DNA of 64,000 bases from Pantoea sp. At-9b (lineage in GTDB: Bacteria > Pseudomonadota > Gammaproteobacteria > Enterobacterales > Enterobacteriaceae): NCBI RefSeq assembly GCF_000175935.2, contig NC_014838.1:682001-746000 (forward strand), written 5' to 3'. Positions 34,466-43,698 of this stretch are shown here, one piece after another. The translations under genes were made by a program, and so were the position numbers. A model generated the notes under the pieces. It was not told where the DNA came from. It did not search any database and worked only from the letters and a program-made list of their open reading frames with translations. Each line of letters starts with the position of its first letter. Within the stretch, counting starts at the first letter, position 1.

Positions 34466-36196
34466 TTAAGGTTTTAACGCGATATTGGTGATATCCGCCT
34501 GCGTTGCCAGCGACGACCAGGTCCAGTTGGTCACCCGATCGGAGGTCACAGCGATACGGCGCTTCTCGAACAACGGAATCCACGGCAGATCGGCGGACAC
34601 CAGACGATCGGCTTGTGCCCAAATCGGGCCGGGGTTGTCTGAGGAATACGCCTGTTTTGCCAGTTGGTTCAGCTGTGGGTTGCTGTAGCAGATGGCATAA
34701 ACGTTACCGCGCCCACAGGGAGAGGCGTCTGAATTGAGCCAGCCGCCGAGCAGCATGCGCGTGGCCGGTCCTTGCCAGTCGGGCGAGGTCTGCCCCAGCG
34801 CCAGATCCCAATGGTTTTCCGGGCTTTGCAGATAAGCCATAAACTGTGGCGCAGGCACCGGATTGAGGTTCAGGGTGATACCGGCTTTCGCCAGATCCTC
34901 TTTCAGAATCACCGCCAGGGTACTGAACTGATTGTTAGCGCGGTACACGAGGTCAAAGGTCACGCCGTTGGCAAAGCCTGCCTGCTGTAATAGCGCTTTG
35001 GCTTTGGCCGGATCGCCTTTGTTCTCAGGTGTGGGATAGAGGTCAAGCGGTTCATGGCCCAGCAGCGTGCTGGTGATGATCTGACCGAGCGGCAGGGCCG
35101 CAATTTTGCCCCCCTGTGCCTGCACCAGGTGCGCACGGTTAACCGCGTATGTTAAGGCCTGACGCACCTGCAAATCACGCAGCGCGGTCGCCCCCGCGCT
35201 TTTGGCTTCCGGTTGTGCATTGATGGCGATAAAGTTGGCCGCACCACTGTTGGCAGCATGCAAATACGGGCTGTTTTTAATCGCGTACTGGCGGATCACC
35301 GCCTGCGGCGGTACGTCCAGATACAGCGACAGATCGGCATCCCCTGCCTGCACACGCTGCATCACGCTGTCTTCATTGTTGCCGGTGAAGTTGATGTCAA
35401 TCTGGTCGACATACGCATGACGCGCCGGGTCTTGCGCATGGTTATAATTCGCCACCTTTTTCAGCACCAGCTTCTGGCCGCTGGCATAACTCGCCACCTC
35501 GTAAGGTCCACTGGAGGGAAAGTTTTTACGAAATTCCGGCGAATCCGGGTAGTAACGCGAGGCCACCTCTTCCGGCAGCGGCGTAACGAAGTTCATCGAC
35601 AGAATATTCAGGAAATCATAGTTTTTGCTGTCGGAACGCAGTACCAGGGTGTGATCGTCCGGGGCACTGACGCCGGCAATCTCATGACTATCAATAAAGG
35701 CTTTGGTGGCCGCCAGGTCGCCGGTGGGCACGGCGGCGAATTTTTTGCAGTAATCGGCAAAACCGGAGAAAGCCAGGTTGAAGTAATTCACCGCCGCCAC
35801 CTGCTTATTGGGATCGCAAAAGCGTTTAATTGCGTAGACAAAATCCTTCGCGACGATGGAACGGGTGGTGGGTCCGGCATAGCGAATGCCGTCACGCAGA
35901 TGGAAGGTATAGGTTTTACCATCGGCGCTGACATCCCAAGATTTGGCCAAATCGGGCACCAGCGTGGTGTCATCTTTCAGGCTTTGTGACGATCCGGGAT
36001 AGGTGACCAACTGACGCGTGACCGCGCGCAGAATTTCCCACGAATCCACCGAATAGCCGGTCAGCGGATCAAAGGCATCCAAGTCCGGTTGTAACGAGGC
36101 AATACGCAGCGTACCACCGGGTTGTGGGGCATCAGCAGCCGTCGCCTGCCATGCCAGACCTGACAGCAGCAACATAAGGGCGTGCGCTTTACGCAT
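34466..36196 (-). CDS. ABC importer substrate-binding protein, family 5 (system 2)
   Basis: A 576-aa periplasmic binding protein. ATG 36196 is chosen for its AGGAG site 6 nt upstream and because it yields a clean signal peptide (MRKAHALMLLLSGLAWQATA, then ADAP); an upstream in-frame start would overlap the acetyltransferase gene. The mature part has SBP_bac_5 features such as KSWDVSADGKTYTFHLRDGI and LQVRQALTYAVNR. Four Cys occur in the mature chain, including CGRGNVYAIC near the end, which may form a disulfide. Ligand unknown; it feeds the fused ATPase and the two permeases. Confidence 0.88.
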   Translation of the reverse strand: MRKAHALMLLLSGLAWQATAADAPQPGGTLRIASLQPDLDAFDPLTGYSVDSWEILRAVTRQLVTYPGSSQSLKDDTTLVPDLAKSWDVSADGKTYTFHLRDGIRYAGPTTRSIVAKDFVYAIKRFCDPNKQVAAVNYFNLAFSGFADYCKKFAAVPTGDLAATKAFIDSHEIAGVSAPDDHTLVLRSDSKNYDFLNILSMNFVTPLPEEVASRYYPDSPEFRKNFPSSGPYEVASYASGQKLVLKKVANYNHAQDPARHAYVDQIDINFTGNNEDSVMQRVQAGDADLSLYLDVPPQAVIRQYAIKNSPYLHAANSGAANFIAINAQPEAKSAGATALRDLQVRQALTYAVNRAHLVQAQGGKIAALPLGQIITSTLLGHEPLDLYPTPENKGDPAKAKALLQQAGFANGVTFDLVYRANNQFSTLAVILKEDLAKAGITLNLNPVPAPQFMAYLQSPENHWDLALGQTSPDWQGPATRMLLGGWLNSDASPCGRGNVYAICYSNPQLNQLAKQAYSSDNPGPIWAQADRLVSADLPWIPLFEKRRIAVTSDRVTNWTWSSLATQADITNIALKP

Positions 36197-36216
36197 GAAA
36201 ATCTCCTGGTATCCAA

Positions 36217-37425
36217 TCAAAAAAACAGGCCAGCCCAGGGCAACTGCGTCACGGCAAATAACCGTTCGAGTCGGCCTGCGGCCTGAGGGTTATGTAGTTC
36301 AATTTTTTTACTAAAGATCAGTTGCCAGACGCGACTGCCACCCAGCAGTAGCGTCGCCAGCGCATCAATCGACAGGCTGGCATCCGCCGCTGCCGTGCTG
36401 CGCCGAACACCTTGTGGCCCAAGCTGCCAGCACCCGTGGTTATGGGGTAACAGCGGGTCGTGAACCGCCAGCGTGACGGGTTGTTCCGCCCCCCACTGCC
36501 GGGCATTCAAGGTGGTTGCAACATCAATGATGCGCAGCCAGCTTTCATCGCGCTGGGCGCTGATTGTCACCGCCCGTGAGTTATCCACCCACAGTGGCAA
36601 GGGATCGTCAGTCGGGCGGGAGGCAAAGGTGATATGGCGGGTGATATCCAGTTGCAGCAGATAGCCGATTAGCGCCTGATAACTGTCGGCATCCGGTGCG
36701 TGCAGATCATCCACCACCAGCGTGCGATCGCGGCTGTAGAGCCAGTTCTCGTCGGGCTGGGCGTGGTAACGTACAAACGCCTGTGGCTCCTCATTACGTA
36801 TCAACAACGCAACGTAGTGGTTGTGGCTACTGTGACGCAGGCGATGTTGTTGCATCGCCCACCACTGCGGCCAACGGGTTAACGTACCTGCCCGCCGTTC
36901 AGGAAAACGATGCACGATGGTGACTTGCTGCTCCCAGGCTTGTGCCGCAGGCAGCAGTTCAATCCGCGCCGCACTGGCGGGTATCGCTCCCAGCTCGCGC
37001 TTATCGAGGCTGAGGGTATTGAACCAACTGGCGATACCAAAGCCGAAACGTGGATAAATCGTGCCCTGTGAGGCACGTAGCGTCGCAACCGCCACCTGTT
37101 GCTGGTGAAAATCGTTCAACTGACGTTGGAATAGCGCGCGCAATACACCACGGCGGCTGAACTGCGGCAACACGCCGACATGCGTCACCGCCGCGTGAGA
37201 TACCCGGTTGCCACCGGGTAGCGTGATTTCGCCGCGAAAACTGTTGGTGGTGCCCGCCAGTTCTCCCGCCAGCCAGGCACCGTACACCCGCCCCGGTTGC
37301 AGATACTCTTCCACCCAATTCTCCAACGGCGTGACGCCGCCGGGCAGGCCAAACATCGCCTGCCGAAAGGTGGTGGCTGCCGCCAGTAAGGTATGCGGCT
37401 CCTGAATCAGACCAACATCCACCAT
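36217..37425 (-). CDS. Eis-like GNAT N-acetyltransferase
   Basis: A 402-aa protein resembling the Eis family: N-terminal GNAT fold with acetyl-CoA site VLPQFSRRGVLRALF, the segment IYPRFGFG carrying the Tyr proposed as general acid in Eis, a central second GNAT-like region, and an SCP2-like C-terminal domain. The chain ends in Phe (WAGLFF), the residue whose carboxylate serves as general base in mycobacterial Eis. It sits inside the operon between the DszC-like enzyme (9-bp gap) and the second binding protein (20-bp gap). N-acetylation of an amine-bearing imported substrate is possible. Confidence 0.82.
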   Translation of the reverse strand: MVDVGLIQEPHTLLAAATTFRQAMFGLPGGVTPLENWVEEYLQPGRVYGAWLAGELAGTTNSFRGEITLPGGNRVSHAAVTHVGVLPQFSRRGVLRALFQRQLNDFHQQQVAVATLRASQGTIYPRFGFGIASWFNTLSLDKRELGAIPASAARIELLPAAQAWEQQVTIVHRFPERRAGTLTRWPQWWAMQQHRLRHSSHNHYVALLIRNEEPQAFVRYHAQPDENWLYSRDRTLVVDDLHAPDADSYQALIGYLLQLDITRHITFASRPTDDPLPLWVDNSRAVTISAQRDESWLRIIDVATTLNARQWGAEQPVTLAVHDPLLPHNHGCWQLGPQGVRRSTAAADASLSIDALATLLLGGSRVWQLIFSKKIELHNPQAAGRLERLFAVTQLPWAGLFF

Positions 37426-37434
37426 GCCGTCACC

Positions 37435-38655
37435 TCAGGCCTTGGGCGGCGCGTAAACGCGCGGCGTCGGTAGCTTGCCACTTAACACATAATCACCCAC
37501 TTCGCGGGTACGATACGTCACCGGGTCATGCAGGGTATGCGTGCGAACGTTGCGCCAGTAAACATCCAGACCGTATTGATTGCCGGTGGAACGCCCGCCG
37601 GTGAGTTCAAACAATTCGTGACTGATTTTCAGTGCCACGTTGTTGGCAATCACCTTGGACTGGTCGGTGAGCAGCGCCAGTTCGCCCCATTGGCTTTCGG
37701 TCAGGTCATGTTCAGCCTGGAATGCCACCTGATATGTGCGGGCGGTTTTCTCCGCCAGTGCGATGCCTGCCGCCAGTTCTGAGGCGAGTTCACCCGCTTT
37801 CAGGCGGTGGTAGGGGTCATCGAGGGCATTATCCACACCGGATTCCGGCCAGGGACGGACGGTGTCACGGAAATAGGCAGCAGCATGTTTGAGCGCGCCC
37901 TCGGCGATACCGAGATAGAAATGCACAAAGATCAGCTGGCTGAACTGGTTACGTAAGGCGTTACGCAGCGTGGCACTGGCCGGATGCTCCTCCAGTCCGG
38001 TCAGACGATCCTGCGGGCGCAGCCGTAAGCGATCAAAATTCAGCGTGCCGCTGGCGGTGAGGCGCTGTCCAAGGTTATCCCAGTCGTCATTGAAATGGAT
38101 GCCGGGTTGATCGGCGGTGACCTGATATTGCACCAGCTTGTCATCCACCCAGACGGCAATGGTCATCACTTGCGACACCGCCGCGCCGGTGGCAAAGGTA
38201 CGCCGACCACTTACCAGCACGTCGTCACCGTCCCATTCCAGTTGTAAACGGGGATCGCGAGGATTGCTGATGCTCGACTGGAACCAGCCTTTTTCGACGA
38301 TGCCGCGCGCGATAAATTCCCACTGCTGGCGATTGCCAAGGATGTAGCTCCAGACGCCATTGGAATAGTGATAGGCAATCAACTGGCCAAGCGAACCATC
38401 AGCAGCCGAGATGATGCGGCTGATTTCCAACGCCTGGACCAGATCGGCACCGCCGCCGCCCAGCGATTTCGGCACCGCCAGTCGCAGCAAGCCGCTCTGC
38501 CGCAGCCAGTCAATTTCTTCAAACGGATGCTGATTGGCGCGGTCACGTTCCAGCAACGTTGCAGCGAGTCGATCAGCCACCTGTTGTGCCACCTGCTTCC
38601 AGTGAGCGAACTCGCTCTCGCTGACACCCTGATAGATGTCGTTAGCGTGACTCAT
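37435..38655 (-). CDS. Acyl-CoA-dehydrogenase-fold flavin monooxygenase, DszC/SfnB-like
   Basis: A 406-aa soluble flavoprotein with acyl-CoA dehydrogenase N-terminal, middle and C-terminal domains but with DszC/SfnB-type features (LRLAVPKSLGGGGADL, FATGAAVSQVMTIAVW, ELTGGRSTGNQYGLDVYWRN). Members are reduced-flavin-dependent monooxygenases used for sulfur acquisition from sulfones or thiophenes rather than fatty-acid oxidation. It follows the SsuD-like gene by 33 bp, the longest gap in the operon. No flavin reductase is encoded here, so reduced FMN must come from elsewhere. Confidence 0.83.
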   Translation of the reverse strand: MSHANDIYQGVSESEFAHWKQVAQQVADRLAATLLERDRANQHPFEEIDWLRQSGLLRLAVPKSLGGGGADLVQALEISRIISAADGSLGQLIAYHYSNGVWSYILGNRQQWEFIARGIVEKGWFQSSISNPRDPRLQLEWDGDDVLVSGRRTFATGAAVSQVMTIAVWVDDKLVQYQVTADQPGIHFNDDWDNLGQRLTASGTLNFDRLRLRPQDRLTGLEEHPASATLRNALRNQFSQLIFVHFYLGIAEGALKHAAAYFRDTVRPWPESGVDNALDDPYHRLKAGELASELAAGIALAEKTARTYQVAFQAEHDLTESQWGELALLTDQSKVIANNVALKISHELFELTGGRSTGNQYGLDVYWRNVRTHTLHDPVTYRTREVGDYVLSGKLPTPRVYAPPKA

Positions 38656-38688
38656 GATATTCCCCTGATAAAGTTATGAGTGTGAGGG

Positions 38689-39822
38689 TCAAACTAAACC
38701 GGCACGGCGCAGTAGCGCTCCTGCGCCTTCGGCAAACCACCAGGCTTCTTCCAGATGCGGTTGGCCGGATAAAATAAAGTGATCGATACCCAGGGCGTGA
38801 TACGCCTTGATCAGCTCAGCAACCTGCTGATGGCTGCCCACCAGCGCGGTGCCTGCACCGCCGCGCACCAGGCCATAACCACTCCAGACACCGGGAGCAA
38901 TTTCCAGCGCCCTGACGTTTTCGGGATTGACGTGGCGGGCTTCGATGTTGTTGAGCAACGCGGTCATCCGCTGCTGCCCGACGGATTCCGTGCGGCTGAG
39001 CAAGCTTTGCGCACTGTGGATACGCGCGGGGGTGATGCCCTGAAGCAGGCGAGCCGCCTCGCGCCAGGCCTCCTCCTCGCTGTCACGGCTAATGACGTGG
39101 AAACGAATGCCAAAGGTCAGCTGACGTCCCTGAGTGGCGGCCGCAGCACGCACCGCCGTCAGCCGTGGCGCGACCTGATCCAACGGCTCGCCCCAGGTGA
39201 TCCAGGTATCCGCCTGCGCTGCCGCCACCTGTTGCGCTGCCGCGCTGGCACCGCCAAAGAACACCGGCGGCACCGGCCAGGCTGAAGGCAATAACGTCGC
39301 CTGCTCCAGCTGATAATGCTGCCCCTGAAAATCGAACGGCTGACCGTTAGCGCGCGCCGCGCTCACCCCTTTGAACGCGGCGATAAACTCACCACTGCGG
39401 GCATAGCGCTGCTGATGGTCCAACTGATCGCCATAGCGCCGTTGCTCCACCGGATCACCGCCGGTGACGATATTGATCAGCAGCCGTCCCTGTGTCAGCC
39501 GTTGGAACGTGGCAGCCTGATGCGCCGCCAGCGTCGGCGAAATAAAACCGGGTCGGAATGCCACGATAAACTTCAGCTTTTCCGTGTGCTGACTGATTGC
39601 CATCGTGCTCAGCCAGGCATCTTCACACCAACTGCCGGTTGGGGTGAGTACCCCCTCGAAACCGAGCCGTTCGGCACTGCGCGCGATATCGATCAGGTAG
39701 TCCAGTGAAGCCGCGCGATAGTTAACCTCGCCGCCCTGGATATGCTGCGAATCATCGCCTGCGCCGACAATGCTCCGACTGTCGCCATTGGTGGGCAGAT
39801 ACCAGTGGAGATGGATACTCAT
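38689..39822 (-). CDS. FMNH2-dependent alkanesulfonate monooxygenase, SsuD-like
   Basis: A 377-aa luciferase-like monooxygenase. It keeps SsuD landmarks: LPTNGD at the start, PTGSWCEDAW with the Cys equivalent to SsuD Cys54, IRFHVI with the catalytic His, SVGQQRM and LVRGGAGTALVG. SsuD cleaves C-S bonds of alkanesulfonates, releasing sulfite and an aldehyde. Its start overlaps the upstream NtaA-like gene (ATGA). Substrate range may differ because the usual ssuABC transporter is replaced by peptide-type importers. Confidence 0.86.
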   Translation of the reverse strand: MSIHLHWYLPTNGDSRSIVGAGDDSQHIQGGEVNYRAASLDYLIDIARSAERLGFEGVLTPTGSWCEDAWLSTMAISQHTEKLKFIVAFRPGFISPTLAAHQAATFQRLTQGRLLINIVTGGDPVEQRRYGDQLDHQQRYARSGEFIAAFKGVSAARANGQPFDFQGQHYQLEQATLLPSAWPVPPVFFGGASAAAQQVAAAQADTWITWGEPLDQVAPRLTAVRAAAATQGRQLTFGIRFHVISRDSEEEAWREAARLLQGITPARIHSAQSLLSRTESVGQQRMTALLNNIEARHVNPENVRALEIAPGVWSGYGLVRGGAGTALVGSHQQVAELIKAYHALGIDHFILSGQPHLEEAWWFAEGAGALLRRAGLV

Positions 39823-41228
39823 GCGTCACTTCCCGGATAGCGCTGGGTATGCAGATCACGGAAGCGCGTACCGGGATGGTCGTTGCGCAGATGACGTTGC
39901 CCCTCCCCCTGTAGACGTTCACGCAGCGTCGAGGCGCGGCCATCAGGACGGCGCATCCGCCCACGCGCCTGTAATTCCGGTACCACCCAGCGGACAAAAT
40001 CTTCAAAACTGCCGGGGCTGATGGCATACGCGAGGTTAAAACCATCAATGCCGGACTCATCTGCCAGCGCTTCCAGCGCATCGGCCACCGTTTGCGGGCT
40101 GCCCACCAACGTCGGATGAATACCACCGATGCCGATGTAGTTACTGATATCACCCACCGTCCAGACGCGTTCGGCATCAATGCGGGTTAACCCGACCAGG
40201 GCAGAACGGCTGGCGTTGGTTTCGATATATTGCAACGGCGCATCAAGCGGCCATTCGGACCAGTCCACCCCGGTCCAGGCGGAGAACAACGCCAGTGCCG
40301 CTTCCTGACTGGTGTAGCTGAGGTAATCCTGAAATTTGGCATGGGCCTGTTCATCGGTTTCCGCCACCACCACGCTGACCGCGGTGATAAAACGAATGGC
40401 CTCATCAGCACGCCCTTGCTGGCGTGCCAGCGCGCGAATACGTTCGATATTGTTGCGAATCGCCAGCGCAGTGGTGCCACCGAGGAACACCACCTCCGCA
40501 TTCTGCGCCGCAAACTGACGGCCACGATCGGAGGTGCCCGCCTGGAACAGGACCGGTGTTCGTTGTGGGCTGGGTTCAGATAAATGGGCATCCGGTACGC
40601 TGAACCAGCGTCCCTGATGACGAATCGGATGGACTTTAGCCGGATCGGTGTAGACACCCTGCTGGCGATCGCGTCTGACCGCATCCTCTTCCCATGAGCC
40701 TTCCCACAGTTTGTAGGTCACTTCCAGGAACTCCTGCGCGCGCTCGTAACGTTCGTCGTGGTCCATCTGGCGTTCCAGCCCAAGGTTACGCGCGGCCGAT
40801 TCCAGCACCGACGTGACGATGTTCCACGCCACCCGTCCTTTGGTCAGATGGTCCAGGGTGGTGAATTTGCGCGCCAGCAGGTAAGGATGTTCATAGGTGG
40901 TCGAAACGGTGATACCAAAACTCAGTTGTTGTGTGGCGGCCGCCATCGCCGACACCAGCAGCAGCGGGTCGTTGACTGGCGACTGTGCCGCCGTGCGCAA
41001 GGCAGCGTCCGGTTTGCCCTGATACACGTCGATCTGCCCCAGCGCATCCGCGATAAACATCGCGTCGAAACCGGCTTCATCCAGCAGGCGAGCGATTGAT
41101 ATCCAGTAGTCCAGCGTAGTGTATTCACTGGCGCGATCGTCAGGGTGACGCCACAATCCAGCCGAGACATGGCCGACCACATTCATTAAGAAGCCATTAA
41201 ATAACAGCGTTTTCTTCTCAGCGCTCAT
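39819..41228 (-). CDS. LLM-class flavin-dependent monooxygenase, NtaA/SnaA/DmoA type
   Basis: A 469-aa monooxygenase from the second of two tandem ATGs (41228), which has a 6-nt spacer to GGAGG; ATG 41231 would leave 3 nt. Family features are WRHPDDRASEYTTLDYW, FIADALG, FGITVSTTYEHPYLLARKF, WNIVTS and RNLGLERQMDHDERYERA. Relatives oxidise nitrilotriacetate, dimethyl sulfide, pristinamycin or other compounds with reduced FMN. It is strikingly similar to the divergent gene at 46519, so the two are paralogs flanking one importer. Confidence 0.87.
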   Translation of the reverse strand: MSAEKKTLLFNGFLMNVVGHVSAGLWRHPDDRASEYTTLDYWISIARLLDEAGFDAMFIADALGQIDVYQGKPDAALRTAAQSPVNDPLLLVSAMAAATQQLSFGITVSTTYEHPYLLARKFTTLDHLTKGRVAWNIVTSVLESAARNLGLERQMDHDERYERAQEFLEVTYKLWEGSWEEDAVRRDRQQGVYTDPAKVHPIRHQGRWFSVPDAHLSEPSPQRTPVLFQAGTSDRGRQFAAQNAEVVFLGGTTALAIRNNIERIRALARQQGRADEAIRFITAVSVVVAETDEQAHAKFQDYLSYTSQEAALALFSAWTGVDWSEWPLDAPLQYIETNASRSALVGLTRIDAERVWTVGDISNYIGIGGIHPTLVGSPQTVADALEALADESGIDGFNLAYAISPGSFEDFVRWVVPELQARGRMRRPDGRASTLRERLQGEGQRHLRNDHPGTRFRDLHTQRYPGSDA

Positions 41229-41240
41229 CATTTTCCTCCA

Positions 41241-42860
41241 TTAAGCCTGACGTTGTTGTTTGGCGAACGCGACCGGTTGTGGTTTGTCACGGCTGTCCGA
41301 CAGCAAGGTGCTGGCCGCCAGTAAACGCTGCGTGACCGGATGTCGTCCGGCGTCGTAGAGCGCATCACGCGTGAAATCATCAACCACGCGTCCTGCCTCC
41401 ATCACCAGGATGCGCTGACAAAACTGGGCAACCAGTGCGAGGTTATGACTGATAAACAGATAAGTGAGTTGGTGCTGCTGATGCAGCCGTTGTAACAGCG
41501 CGATCACCTGCGCCTGCACCGATAAATCAAGGGCCGAGGTGGGTTCATCCAGTAGCAGACAACGCGGATTGACCACCAGCGCGCGCGCAATATTGGCGCG
41601 CTGGCGCTGGCCGCCAGACAGCTGATGGGGGTAGCGATCGAGCAACGCCGGTTCCAGCCCCACCTCACTAAACAGCTGCTGTGCACGAGCTAACGCGCTC
41701 TCACGGTCGCGCACCACTGCCAGACGTAACTGCGGACGAATCAGCTGTTCGCGCAGTGTCAGTCGAGGGTTAAATGACGCCAGGCTGTCCTGAAACACGC
41801 ACTGCAACTGGCGACGGAATGCCGCCAGCGAATCACCCGCAAATTGCAGCTCACCACGACTTGCAGGGACCAGTTGCGCCAGCAGGCGGGCTAAGGTCGA
41901 TTTGCCCGAGCCGGATTCACCGATAATGCCGACGATTTCCCCGGCATGCAGTTGCAGATCAACCGCCTCAACCGCACTGAAACGCACGTTGCGCGGCCAC
42001 CAGCCTGAAAATTCACGCTGCCAGTAGTCACGCCCTAATCCTGTCGCCCGTAACAGCGTGCTGCTGGCGGCTGCCGGTGGTGGCTGACGATTGGGGTGTG
42101 GCACTGCCGCCAGTAACGCTTGCGTATACGGATGTTGTGGCGCGGCAATCACCTCAGCGGTGTTGCCGGTTTCCACAATGCGGCCATGACGCATCACCGC
42201 AACGCGATCGCTGAGCGACGCCACTACGCCAAAATCGTGGGAGATCAGCAGCATCGCCATCTGTTGTTGCTGGCACAGCTCGCGTAATAAGTGCAGCACT
42301 TCGCGTTGCACGCTGGCATCCAGTGCCGTGGTGGGTTCATCGGCAATCAACAACTCGGGCTGACACATCGCCGCCAGCGCGATCAGAATACGTTGCCGCA
42401 TGCCACCGCTCAGTTCATGCGGGTAGCGCGCCATGACCTGCTCAGGCTGCCGGATGTGCATCCGTTCCAGCCAGTGAATCGCCCCGGCGCGCCGTTCCCT
42501 CCGGCTGAGCCGGGGATCGAGGCGACGCAGGTTATGTTGCAATTGCTGCCCTACCCGCCATGACGGGTCGAGGGTGGAGAGTGAATTCTGCGCAACCATC
42601 GCCAGCGCATGGCCGCGCAGACGATTCAGCCGGGCATCGGGCTGGTTAAGCAGCGGCTGATGGTGGAACAGGATGTCGCCACTGGCTTTGGCCTGTTGCG
42701 GTAGCAAACCGAGGATGGCGGCAGCCGTGATGCTTTTACCGGACCCGGACTCCCCGGCCAGTGCCAGCACTTCACCCGGCGCGATACTCAGCGACACATC
42801 CTGCACCACACGATCGCTGCCGAACTGCACGTTAAGCTGAGAAACCGTTAATAACGTCAT
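41241..42860 (-). CDS. ABC importer ATPase, two fused DppD/DppF-like domains (system 1)
   Basis: A 539-aa protein with two ATP-binding domains. ATG 42860 has GAGGAG 6-7 nt upstream and lies 10 bp after the permease stop; the open frame upstream overlaps the permease. Domain 1 shows [15 protein letters not shown] and [12 protein letters not shown]; domain 2 shows [16 protein letters not shown] and LLLDEPTSALD. It drives the permease pair encoded just before it. The monooxygenase gene begins 12 bp after its stop, tying transport to oxidation. Confidence 0.9.
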   Translation of the reverse strand: MTLLTVSQLNVQFGSDRVVQDVSLSIAPGEVLALAGESGSGKSITAAAILGLLPQQAKASGDILFHHQPLLNQPDARLNRLRGHALAMVAQNSLSTLDPSWRVGQQLQHNLRRLDPRLSRRERRAGAIHWLERMHIRQPEQVMARYPHELSGGMRQRILIALAAMCQPELLIADEPTTALDASVQREVLHLLRELCQQQQMAMLLISHDFGVVASLSDRVAVMRHGRIVETGNTAEVIAAPQHPYTQALLAAVPHPNRQPPPAAASSTLLRATGLGRDYWQREFSGWWPRNVRFSAVEAVDLQLHAGEIVGIIGESGSGKSTLARLLAQLVPASRGELQFAGDSLAAFRRQLQCVFQDSLASFNPRLTLREQLIRPQLRLAVVRDRESALARAQQLFSEVGLEPALLDRYPHQLSGGQRQRANIARALVVNPRCLLLDEPTSALDLSVQAQVIALLQRLHQQHQLTYLFISHNLALVAQFCQRILVMEAGRVVDDFTRDALYDAGRHPVTQRLLAASTLLSDSRDKPQPVAFAKQQRQA

Positions 42861-42870
42861 GGTGGTCTCC

Positions 42871-43698
42871 TCAGCGATGCGGGTCGAGGAGATCGCGTAA
42901 GCCATCTCCCAGCCAGTTAAATGCCAGTGACACCACCACAATCGCCAGCGCGGGCAGCGTAGCGATATGCGGTGCGCCGAGGATCATCATCTGCGCCCCT
43001 TCACCCACCATCCGCCCCCAGTCGGCCTGTGGCGGTTGGACGCCCAGACCGAGGAAGCTCAGCCCGGCCAGAAACACCACCATGCCGCCCAACAGAGAGG
43101 TGGTGTAGACCAACAAGGGCGTCACGACATTGGGTAATAACTCACGGAACAGGATGTCGGCATGGCTGGCACCCTGTGCGCGCAATGCCTCGACGTACTC
43201 CTTCTGCACCTCAACGCGGGTATCGCTGTACACCACCCGCGTCAGGTAAGGGATCACGCTACAAATCAGGGTGATAATCACGGTGAGGTAGCCGCTGCCG
43301 AGTACCGCCGACAGACCAATCGCCAACAGCACCATCGGGAAGGCGAACAGCATATCGATGCAGCGCATGATAAACGCGGAGATCGCGCCATGGCGGTAAC
43401 CGGCAAACATACCTAACGCCAGGCTGACGACGGCGGCGAAGATCACTGGCAGAATCGAGGCCCCCAGCGCGCTACGTCCGCCCCAAATCAAGCGGCTGAG
43501 CATATCGCGCCCTTGGTTATCCCCCCCGAGCAGATGGCCCGGCGTACCCGGAGCGGCCAGGCGCAAGCCAGGAAAAGCCTGGAGCGGATCATAAGGTGCC
43601 AGCCAGGGGGCCAGCATTGCGATGGCGATCATCAGCACCAACAACACCAGGCTGGCGGCGGCCAGCGGTTGCTGAACCATCAATCGACGTAGCGTCAT
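42871..43698 (-). CDS. ABC importer permease, DppC/OppC type (system 1)
   Basis: A 275-aa inner-membrane permease. ATG 43698 overlaps the DppB-type stop by one base (TGATG); a TTG at 43731 is a weaker alternative. Visible are LLGGDNQGRDMLSRLIWGGR and the coupling loop EYVEALRAQGASHADILFRELLP in pieces typical of DppC. It forms the membrane channel with the DppB-type subunit. Confidence 0.88.
   Translation of the reverse strand: MTLRRLMVQQPLAAASLVLLVLMIAIAMLAPWLAPYDPLQAFPGLRLAAPGTPGHLLGGDNQGRDMLSRLIWGGRSALGASILPVIFAAVVSLALGMFAGYRHGAISAFIMRCIDMLFAFPMVLLAIGLSAVLGSGYLTVIITLICSVIPYLTRVVYSDTRVEVQKEYVEALRAQGASHADILFRELLPNVVTPLLVYTTSLLGGMVVFLAGLSFLGLGVQPPQADWGRMVGEGAQMMILGAPHIATLPALAIVVVSLAFNWLGDGLRDLLDPHR

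Noticed and set aside
35213..35989. 258-codon plus-strand frame within the system 2 binding protein
   Set aside because: Shadow of a clear family-5 binding protein; its translation has no family character.
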